60,000 nt of DNA from Strigamia acuminata (Eukaryota > Arthropoda > Chilopoda > Geophilomorpha > Linotaeniidae). The DNA is taken from positions 7,530,427 through 7,590,426 of the forward strand of contig OX442315.1 of the NCBI GenBank assembly GCA_949358305.1, read 5' to 3'. Made by a program: the position numbers and the translations under genes. Positions 1 to 8,158 of the stretch are shown here, one piece after another. Numbering within the stretch: position 1 is the stretch's first letter; each line of letters opens with the position of its first letter. The notes under the pieces are model-generated. The model did no database searches. It had not been told where the DNA came from and worked only from the letters and a program-made list of their open reading frames with translations.

Positions 1-325
1 ACCCAAAGAAATGTCAGACAAAGGTGAACAATCCGCGTCTGATACAGAGCCAAATAGGCCCGAAAAGGGAAAAAAAGCCTCCGACTACCATTCAAGGTTG
101 GGCGGCCCGATTCCCAAGCAGTCCGCCAAGGCTAAAGCCAAAGCGAACAAACAAAAATCGAAGGCCAAAAAGGACGAGCAAACTTCATCGTCCACGGCTC
201 TAACCGAGCCAGGGCGAGGGCAGGTTCCTCTGATCTCACAAACCTCCGATAGCACCGGTATAGAAGTTTAAGAAATCAGAGTAGAAATTCCTGATAAATC
301 AAACGAACGAGTACCGATATTGAAA
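1..325 (+). pseudogene. 5' end of a Gypsy gag (truncated element)
   Basis: The reading frame from the ATG at 11 matches the Gag N-terminus of Gyp-2 (MSxxxExSASD, a KGK-SDY-RxGGP motif, then a Lys/Ala-rich stretch, then LTEP). A TAA at 269-271 interrupts it, but the same frame stays homologous beyond the stop up to about 322 (EIR...RVPIL against Gyp-2 EIRDTTTGRVPIL). The ten bases before the ATG also match the Gyp-2 leader. It is therefore a remnant of a third member of this Gypsy lineage. Its LTR would lie left of the window, and the rest of gag is missing after about position 325. Confidence 0.8.
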
Positions 326-1102
326 TTCGCCTTTGGAAACGCAAATAACGTTTACAATGGCAAATCTGGGTATATTGAAATTCGCCATTGGAAACGTTCT
401 TGCGTTTCCAATGGCTCAGGAAATATTTGGAGGGAACCAGACTTTAAGAACACCCAGTATACATTAATAAGCAAAATTTTAGTTTTTGTTGTATGTGTAA
501 ACTGGAAAAAGATTTCTGATTCTAGGATACTTGTGAGCAGCAGATCCGCATTACACAACAAAGCGTTAACTTCCTGTTTGCAAAAATGGCACACTCAGTG
601 GGTTCGGAACGGATGGCAAATCACCCGACTGTAGAGTCGATTGCGGATCGGACGGGTGGACAATCTGCGCAATCAATCCGCGGATCGAAGTGGGAGAGTC
701 CGTGGATTATATGTCATGTATGTCATGTAAGTTATGTCGCGGCAAAGGTAAACCAACAACACGTTTTATTTGTTCATACTATCTAACTAATTTTTCTCAT
801 TTATTAGCTTGAGAAGTTACGAGACCATGCACAAGCAAGTCTCGACCACATCGTGCCGATTCTGCTTTCTTATTCTTTCTTCATTATGACTGGATCCATT
901 TCTGGGATTATTATAAATTAACAAATATATTTAGATTTTATTATAAGGCGGATTTACATAGTGCAGTTTGATTTTATATTTTACGGTAGATTATTAAGGG
1001 TATAACTAATAATCAAGAAGCTCTTTGATCTGCAAATCCAAGTTTTTACTTTTAACACAGCTTTTAAATACATCAATGTCAACAATATTACCACAATCAT
1101 AT
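326..1102. other. unassigned AT-rich sequence with short repeats
   Basis: No gene is convincing here. Positions 319-340 and 372-395 are near-identical direct repeats, and 384-415 is a perfect 13-bp inverted repeat with a 6-base loop. At about 806 a pyrimidine-rich tract ending in TTAG is followed by an open frame (beginning LEKLRDHAQASLDH) that runs to a TAA near 920. This could be a terminal exon of an otherwise unseen gene, but the evidence is weak. Confidence 0.3.
384..415. repeat. perfect 13-bp hairpin
   Basis: The arms are GCCATTGGAAACG (384-396) and its exact reverse complement (403-415), with a 6-base loop. The left arm also occurs, with one mismatch, in the direct repeat 50 bases upstream. 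Function unknown. Confidence 0.7.
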
Positions 1103-2508
1103 TGTGGTGACCTGGAAGGACACCAGGGGTGAGAAAATTGCAAGAACAATTATTGTGTGTTTTTTAAGAGTTTCAAAGTGTTTTAAATATATTTATTGGA
1201 CTATGCAAATTAGAAATACCAGAGCAATCAGTCAGTTTTTCCAAAGAATTAGTTAACCAGTGTATTTTAGAGAATAAATGTAATCATGTTTTATTTCTCA
1301 TAATATATTGGTCTCTTCATTTATTAATTAAGTTCTCTTACTTTGAGCAAATAATTGAGTCACCAGAGCCAGCTGTAGGGATCACTATGGCAACCGGCCC
1401 TAGGAGTTAGCACAGGATGTGCATCCTGGTCCCTATAAGGAGTTGTCATGATAGGATGCTGGGAGAAATCATCATACAAGCCAGTTCAAGTCTCCATTTC
1501 ACCAGTACCAGTCATTGTCATATTTTGCTCCAGTGTTTCCAAAACCCAGTAATTATATGATTGTGATTATTCTGCCAAAGGAATACTTGAGTTCACCTTG
1601 CTGTCAGGGAAAAGCAGCTAGGTATTTGTCTTGCTTTAGAGAATCTTTAGCTAGGCCTTTTCTTGCTCAAACAGCCAGTTTGAGTTGAGGAATTAGAGAG
1701 TTTTGGAAGCCATCTTGGTTCACCCAAGAAGGGAGTTTATCTTTGCACTCAGAGCAAGAGAGTTTTAGCCTTGTACTCCAAACAAGCGGGCGCTTAACCT
1801 TGAGCGTTTAATCAAGTAGAAGTTTGATTCCTTGTATACCGTGTTTCACGGGAACTTGGGATTAGATTTACTGTGTGCCAGACGAGGACGAGAAGCGACA
1901 CTGCCGCAGTCTACGGAACCGCTACGGAACCCGAATTGCGAGACGCCGCCGGAACGTGACAACGACAACCAGCCGCCTACGGAATTCCTTGTCGCTGAGG
2001 AATTTCCCGAATAGCCAGCCGTCGCGGAGAGGAGTTTGCAGAGTCGTGAGTAGAATCGATTTGTGTGTGTGAAACACGTTTTCTCCAAATATCTCGGTTC
2101 TATTTTCGCACCTTGCGAGTGTTGTTTTATCGCCGTTTGCGATAAAAGAGAAGCACGACATCGCCAAGCCAGCCACGTCGCGAGAGAAGATTGTTTATAT
2201 TTTCCATTATTACTAACGTCTTCTTTATTTAAACTTAGTGTTATATAATTTACCATTGTTTGTATTATTAACCCCGTATTCACCCCGAATAAATAACGAT
2301 TTCATTTGCATTTAATATAAAAGTGTGTTTATTTAGAATAATTGGTTTTAATAGTCAGTTTAGTCTGAGTAGAGATATTAATATTTATATTAATATTTCT
2401 CCTCATTTAGCAGTTATTGTTTTGATATTAGAAGAATATTGAGATTGATAAGACCCGCCGTGGCAACCGTAGTGACCTTATTTGGGCATAAGAGTCGAGG
2501 TCATTACA
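1103..2508 (+). mobile_element. solo Gypsy LTR, 1406 bp
   Basis: The sequence begins TGTGGTGACC, exactly like the LTRs of Gyp-1, Gyp-2 and the solo LTR at 4767, and ends GGTCATTACA. It is flanked by the 4-bp direct repeat ATAT (1099-1102 and 2509-2512), the TSD size seen for Gyp-1 and Gyp-2. It contains GCCATCTTGG at 1709-1718 and an AATAAA at about 2287. No internal coding region remains, as expected after LTR-LTR recombination. The insertion lies exactly at the end of the LRR gene, so its right edge now supplies that gene's last codons. The TSD and boundary motifs are seen directly; the solo-LTR interpretation is inference. Confidence 0.85.
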
Positions 2509-3726
2509 ATATATGCAAAATTTAGACATTGGATTTTGCAGTCCAAACAATTTCACGATTGAAGTGGTAGTAATTAAGTTGCAAGAATGTAGTTCTAAAC
2601 TTATTAGATATGGCAGCTCATTCGACTCAACAAGTTTCGAAGTTAAATCGTCAGAAAGAATTTGGCAACGACCAATGAGCAATTTTTCTAACCTTTTACA
2701 CGGTAGCAATAACTTTTTCATTTCTTGTTCAGTAATAAGGAAATCGTTGCAATATAAAATCAGTTGACTAAGGTTTTTCAACGGGGCATTAATATTATCA
2801 TCACTTTCAATGACAATCGTACGTTCTATTAATATTAATTCCTCTAACATTGGCCAAGCGTGATCAATTGGTCGAATATTAACCGGTCCAATAAAAGTCA
2901 GCCTGAGACTGGTTAATCCTTGTAGCCGTGTTAAAATATCAAAATCCAGATCAGTTTCGTCATTTAACACATCTATGCTTCTTAAATTAGGAAAACTGTT
3001 CGTCACAATAGGAATATACTTGTTTTCTATCGGAGATTCAGTTTCTTCGATAGAATAAGTGCGCGATGTTTGACTTCCATTCGACAGCATAAGAAGTAAT
3101 TGGTGCCAATAATTATGTTCAAACTTTTTTAGAAGGGGCAGTTGGTCGAGAAGAAATAAACACCCATTCACAGTGATTTCATCTGTTTGATTCCAAATTT
3201 CCAAATACTCCAACTTGACACAATTGCTTAACGACTGGAGCTCATTATCAGTACAGACGCAATTCGAAATATCAAGACGTCTTAAAAGTGGGCAATTCTG
3301 TCCAATCGCAGCAACAACTTCAGCCGTGGTTTCTACTGTATACAGAAGGACTAAACGTTCAAGTTTCGGTAAACTTTGTAGCGGTGTGACGATTGACGGA
3401 TTAGGATCTCCTTCATCTTTTCCCAAGGATAAATCGACGATATTTTTACACACTTCTCCTATTCTATCAAGTAGAGGAGTTATGTGCAAATCAAATAAAT
3501 GCAACTGGTGTAGTGATTTCGCGCCGGAATGAACGAATACTTTAGAATACATTACTTGATCGTGATCGCCACGCTTAAATTGCTTACACAGTCTTTCGTA
3601 GAGCTTATTAATTACCATGCGCGGTTGATTTAGCAGTTTAATTTGCATTACTTTTCCTTGAAAATAAGTGGTCGCCGCTTGTAGACATATTTCTTCAAGA
3701 CTCGGAGCTGATTTCCTTCGTGGCAT
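2428..3726 (-). CDS. leucine-rich-repeat protein with Elongin BC-box-like N-terminus; 3' end altered by LTR insertion
   Basis: The uninterrupted frame of 432 codons starts at the ATG at 3726. Residues 9-18 (SLEEICLQAA) fit the BC-box pattern (small)-L-xxx-C-xxx-(A/I/L/V) of Elongin-BC-binding receptors such as the VHL, ZYG11/ZER1 and LRR1 types. Leucine-rich repeats of the ribonuclease-inhibitor kind follow from about residue 70 to 400 (for example LPKLERLVLL, CPLLRRLDISNC, LTSLRLTF, LPYLISLELHSC). By family analogy it could be a substrate receptor of a cullin-RING ubiquitin ligase; that is inference. The last 27 codons (2509 and below) are derived from the solo LTR. At the empty site the frame would have ended two codons after the TSD with TGA, giving about 405 residues. 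A degraded paralogue lies at 33616-34080. Confidence 0.65.
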   Translation of the reverse strand: MPRRKSAPSLEEICLQAATTYFQGKVMQIKLLNQPRMVINKLYERLCKQFKRGDHDQVMYSKVFVHSGAKSLHQLHLFDLHITPLLDRIGEVCKNIVDLSLGKDEGDPNPSIVTPLQSLPKLERLVLLYTVETTAEVVAAIGQNCPLLRRLDISNCVCTDNELQSLSNCVKLEYLEIWNQTDEITVNGCLFLLDQLPLLKKFEHNYWHQLLLMLSNGSQTSRTYSIEETESPIENKYIPIVTNSFPNLRSIDVLNDETDLDFDILTRLQGLTSLRLTFIGPVNIRPIDHAWPMLEELILIERTIVIESDDNINAPLKNLSQLILYCNDFLITEQEMKKLLLPCKRLEKLLIGRCQILSDDLTSKLVESNELPYLISLELHSCNLITTTSIVKLFGLQNPMSKFCIYCNDLDSYAQIRSLRLPRRVLSISIFF

Positions 3727-4762
3727 GTCGTCTAGTGGTCAGAAGCGAATGATAAATGTCCCGAAATGAATTCTTTGTAAACGTGTCTAGTGCGCCAATC
3801 ACAGCCAATCACAGGGCAGACGTGGGATAGACGTTTTTCGCCATTCATTGTGAGTTGTGACACTATTGGCAAATGAACTTTTGGCAAAATGGCGCCGATT
3901 ACGATCTATATCACGGTATTAATGGTAGTTCGGGCTTTGAATTGCAATACAGGACACTCAAGGGACGTCCTTAATCATTGCAATCAAATCCAAGAGATAA
4001 TTTGCATGACACTGTGCAAAACCTACGATTGATGTTCGTCGATACATTGTGACATTGCAACTATACACTGCACTCTTTTCTATACTTAAGGTTTAAATGT
4101 CATGTCTGTCCGTGTAAAAACTTGTAGTAGTAAGAGGTTTGCGATACCGTAAATCATGGAATCTATACCTTTTCCACCATTAACTACTTAAAGTTTTTTT
4201 CAAAAACAGACAACAATATTTTTTTCTTGTGACCAAAGTTACCCGGCAAAGCCAAACTAACCTTGTTTTACGGCAATTTAATTATTGAAGATTCCACAAG
4301 AAAATGTCTTTTCAAGCAAAAAGAAATGCATTTGCAGGCAGAAAAATGCATTTTGTAATGAAACAATGCATTTTTGTATGACATAATGCGTTTTCCAATG
4401 AAAAATTGCTTTTATGAAAAGAACTTATAAAATTTGGTCCTCTGCTATTACAATTTTCATCTCAGTTGAAAAACTTTATATTAATTCCATCTTGTTAATT
4501 ATGAAAAGCTCAAACAATGGTTTCACATTCCTAAACAAGTAATTAATTAATTAATTAATACACCTGAGACACCATTCATACCCCCAGACAACAATAAAGC
4601 TATTCAATATCTCCAACTTTGTCTTTGTTGTATTTCGGAGGTTACTTTCATCGTGTGTTGTGTCCAGTGTCCCATGGCGCTCCCCTGACCACATGCCGTC
4701 CGTCCAAACACTCACAATTCATCATCTAAATATCTTTTCCCACCACATGGAATGTGTACAAA
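3727..4762. other. 5' flank of the LRR gene; no further gene seen
   Basis: This intergenic sequence is AT-rich. Between about 4310 and 4420 it has several AATGCATTTT-type short repeats. The stretch 4425-4545 is clearly similar to 51402-51550, beyond the far end of Gyp-2, so this flank belongs to a duplicated segment that includes the LRR gene. A simple (TTAA)n-like run lies at 4540-4558. I see no promoter motif that I would defend. Confidence 0.5.
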
Positions 4763-4766
4763 AGGT

Positions 4767-5831
4767 TGTGGTGACCTCAAATATTCCTATTTGAGTGTGC
4801 ACCATATTTCCAAATTGTCTTATAAACATATTCAACAAGCTTATATGTTTTGTTTCAATGTAAATTGAAATAAAACATACATTAATAAAATATAAAACAA
4901 GACACAATATTACCCAAATAATATTGTGTTTTGCAGCAAGTTTTGGCCCAGCAACAGCGTCAACCAATCGCGCTGCAGCGTGCATTGCTTTGATGATGCT
5001 GCTAGGCGTGTGCCTGGGCGGAGCATCCCTTCCCCTCGCGCGTGCCCGGCTCAATTGTTGCACACGACCCGAAGGCGGCCGTGTGTGATCTTTGTGCAAC
5101 TCGTCATCTGCGCAGCTTTTCTGAGCAGATTTAGAAGTGAGCCAAACGGTTTTGGCCCACTCTTCCCGCACTCTTGATTCCACCTCCAAACTGTTCACAA
5201 CCGTGTCAAACTTCTGCCAAAACTGCAAAGTGTGATCTGTGATTCTTGGACGAATTGAGTTTCATCGCTGGTCTGTACCCACTGTACGGAATAGCAACTT
5301 TCTAGCTTGAATTACTACAAGTAATTTAAGCCATTTCTGTGTGTGAATTGGCATTGAGCTTGCTCTGTCAATTTGAAGGCTTTGTGTTGAGTTTAACTCC
5401 ACAAAGCGATTTGTGTAAAGACCGATTGTTACGTCGAGCTTGCTCCGTAATAATCGAACCGCTGTGTGCAAGACGTGTTCTCGTGTCGAGCGTGCTCCAC
5501 GAGGATTTTAGTATATTTTAGCAAAGTATTTTAGCGTCGAGTTTACTCCGCTAAAATCCCGCGCTCACACGACGCCATCGACGCCATCTTGGAGCCAACG
5601 GTCAACTGTGAGTGTACATTTGAAGAAGAAGCCAGATCGACCCCAAACATTTTAAATAATACCTCCTTTGTATTTTGAACGATTAAAACTATCTAATTTT
5701 TCCTTTACTCTGTGTAAAATCATTCCCCTAGACAAACATTTGGCCACAGAGTAGAAGTCCTGTACGGCATCTTACCGACGATTGCCTATTGAATTTATAT
5801 AATTTAATAAGTAAAAACCCGGATCGCCGCA
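4767..5831 (+). mobile_element. solo Gypsy LTR, 1065 bp
   Basis: The LTR begins TGTGGTGACCTC and ends GGATCGCCGCA. The 4-bp direct repeat AGGT (4763-4766 and 5832-5835) brackets it. It carries GCCATCTTGG at 5583-5592. Four degenerate copies of a CGAG-(C/T)-TT/GT-(A/G)CTCC motif recur between about 5350 and 5550. Open frames inside it (for example minus strand 4722-5228) cross the boundary and look fortuitous. No matching partner LTR is present, so it is read as a solo LTR of a family related to, but distinct from, Gyp-1. Confidence 0.8.
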
Positions 5832-5911
5832 AGGTGATGTGGATTCTTCTGTCTCCTTGTATATGGGATTATTCATTTAACAAGTATCGATTTGACAATT
5901 TGGTGTGTTAT

Positions 5912-6440
5912 GGACCAGGTTGAAGTTAGCACAATATTACATTTGCGATAGTCTAGACCAGGGGTCGGCAAATAATTTCAAGTGTCGTCCGGATAGTATT
6001 GGAAATTTTTATTGAGGTCCAGAAAAAAAAACACTTAGAAACATTACTAAAAACCTAAGAAAACGGAAAAAAAAAAACACTTAAAAACCAAATAAACTCC
6101 CCAATAGACACACACAAACCAAAAAAATAGAAATCAAACCTAATAAACACGAAAAAAAAACAGGAAAAACAATTAAAAAAACACCAAAAAACCAAAAAAC
6201 CGAAAGGAAAACGTCGCTAAGACGTCACCGCGGCCCAAGTTTCGACCTTCTGCGGTCCGTATCCGGACCGCGGTCCGCCTGTTGCCGACCGCTGGTCTAG
6301 ACAGACACCTAACTTTGACAACATGCTGTGCAATTTTTAGAAAAATCCAAGGCATAGATTTTGAGAAACTTTAACATTAGGTATCGGTCTGTCTGTAGAC
6401 TATCGCGAATGTAATGTTGTGCCAACGTCAGCCTGGTTAG
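5912..6440. mobile_element. old inverted-repeat DNA element (MITE-like), interrupted by a hAT-like insertion
   Basis: The left end (5912-5957, from GACCAGGTTGAAGTTAGCAC) pairs with the inverted right end at about 6396-6440. The pairing continues inward once the inner hAT-like element is removed (CTAGACAGACACCTAACTTTG against its counterpart near 6370-6395). Total inverted-repeat length is about 70 bp per side at roughly 80% identity. The original element would have been about 185 bp. I could not identify its TSD. Confidence 0.6.
5959..6294. mobile_element. non-autonomous hAT-like element, 336 bp
   Basis: The ends are CAGGGGTCGGCAA and, inverted, TTGCCGACCGCTG, a terminal-repeat style typical of hAT elements. 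The 8-bp direct repeat GTCTAGAC (5951-5958 and 6295-6302) is the TSD length expected for hAT. The inside is A-rich and has no coding potential. Confidence 0.85.
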
Positions 6441-6680
6441 AAATGAGCACAAATGCTTCAGTTGAATCATCATAAATCAATCTTAGTATATTGGTTTACT
6501 GTTTGTATTAGCAGAGCTAACCTATGCAGGGGGGGGGGAGGGGTAAAAAATAAGAGTATAAACTTTCAGTGTAAAACACAAGAAGCAAGTGTTTAATCAA
6601 AGTAAAACAAATTATAAAGTAAACTAGTCACAATGTTATGTGACCTATACAATAAATAAAGGACAAATCATGCATGTAAT
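6441..6680. other. unassigned sequence with G-run
   Basis: This is AT-rich sequence without an open frame of note. A run of nine or more G followed by AGGGG lies at about 6529-6543. Nothing else can be supported. Confidence 0.4.
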
Positions 6681-7094
6681 TAGGGCCATTGGGCAGTGTG
6701 TGGAGTGACGCAGGTCACCGTGGGTGGCCAAGCGGTCACAGAATATTAATAAAAATATAGAAATTATATAAATTTGCACGGCGCTGACGCCTTCTCTGCG
6801 ACGGGCGTCGTTACATCGATCTTGATCGACGATGGCGGTGAACATAATGATGAAATCTTTATTTCCTCAAATAATAATAAATTTGCTAATATGCGAGGAG
6901 AATCCGAATAATTCGGGCAATCGCAATACTAATAATATTCTTTTTTATGTGATATAAAATTGTTTTATGAAAAAACAATAAAAACATGATCTTTTCCTGT
7001 CCTTTTAAGAAAGGTAAATTGTCTTACGACTTTTGCGAGTTTTTTTTTTAGACTAATCAAATTCGAGTTAGGCATGCGGAAGCAAATACAGGCT
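6681..7094. repeat. repeat Y, copy 1, left part
   Basis: Positions 6681-6742 (AGGGCCATTGGGCAGTGTGT...) match 30233-30285. Positions 6766-7094 match about 31140-31465, including CTTCTCTGCGACGGGCGTCG and GATCGACGATGGCGGTGAA. The copy continues at 28662 after Gyp-1. It is an unclassified dispersed repeat of at least 600 bp, and Gyp-1 inserted into it. Confidence 0.75.
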
Positions 7095-8089
7095 TGTGGT
7101 GACCCGACTGGGGTGGGGCACGAAGAGTTTCTCTCGTAGCCTACATACGGGTAAAGAGGGGGAGTCGCACGCGCGCCTCCCTTCCCTCAGAGCATTGACA
7201 TCCAGTCAATGGACGGGCGTCTGCCCTGGGGGAGTGGGGGAGATTCGTCTTCTCCACCATTGGGTGGCTTTAGTCACCTGTCACCCCCCGCTTTGTGCAA
7301 AGGAATTTGCCTTGCACTGAGCGGGGAGAACCAACACAAAAATCAACCAAGATACACGTAAAAGCCAAACGTCCTAAAACGATCAAGCCTAAGTACAAAG
7401 ACTTCAGGAGTGACCTAGGACAAGGGACTTCCAACGTGAGTACGATTGATTTGTGTTAACCTCCGCAGAGTAACCTGCGAAACAAGATTACCACACTATT
7501 TTAGCATGCCAGCTAGAAATAGTAAACCTACTCCAATTTAGCGAGTTGTGCAGACAAACGGTCGCACAAGCCTAAATTGCAGTAACCACGACGAGCGTTC
7601 CCGCCGCTGTGTGTTTCGCCGGGAACCACCAAGCGTCCGCCGCTGTGTGATCGCCGGACACCTACACAAAACCCTAAAACCTAGACAACAGCCGAAGTAA
7701 GACCTTTTAGGCATTCACTCGCGCCCGACCAGCGTGAGCCCGAAGGACCGAACGAGAAACGTGAGACGAGGACCCCATTCATTGCCACGCCGGCCCAAGA
7801 CGACACCACGTTGCCACGCGGACGCCATCTTGGATCCACAGCGACAAAGGACGACCTCGACCAGTTTCCCGCCAACTTCACACACCTTCCCTTTTACCTT
7901 TTTATTCCCTTACATATTTTATTCCCTTTTAACTGTATATTCCCGTATAATAAATACATTTATTATATTTACCTTTTACATTGTCTTGCCGTGTTACATT
8001 ATTTGGGTAACCGCTTGAGTAAAGCGGTATTGCGAGATTAGAGAGTGACTCATACCACGTATTAGCGACAGACCGAGTTGAGCGCGACA
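7095..8089 (+). repeat. Gyp-1 5' LTR
   Basis: The LTR runs from TGTGGTGACCCG to GAGCGCGACA. It holds GCCATCTTGG at 7824-7833 and an AATAAA at about 7949 as a candidate polyadenylation signal. Tandem-like wording recurs at 7585-7660, where CCGCTGTGTG occurs twice, about 40 bp apart. Confidence 0.93.
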
Positions 8090-8091
8090 CG

Positions 8092-8109
8092 TGGGGGCCT
8101 GTCCGGGAT
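8092..8109 (+). other. Gyp-1 primer-binding site, tRNA-Pro-like
   Basis: TGGGGGCCTGTCCGGGAT begins two bases after the LTR. It matches the common tRNA-Pro primer site except in the CCTG/CTCG tetramer, which would pair with a tRNA-Pro with a changed acceptor stem. Gyp-2 has the identical site. Confidence 0.75.
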
Positions 8110-8158
8110 CGATTTAAACGACTCGAATAGAACTTGAGATCATTTTCATACCCAAAAA

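Noticed and set aside
1846-2283. 145-codon minus-strand frame
   Set aside because: It lies wholly inside a solo LTR with no homology or context.
4316-4420. CRISPR-like spaced repeats (AATGCATTTT words)
   Set aside because: Irregular short AT-rich words in a eukaryotic context, with no conserved repeat length or spacing.
4722-5228. 168-codon minus-strand frame
   Set aside because: It crosses the boundary of the solo LTR at 4767 and has no recognisable domain.
5881-5897. Alternative end of the second solo LTR at TTTGACA
   Set aside because: It gives no TSD with the left flank, whereas ending at 5831 gives a perfect AGGT duplication.
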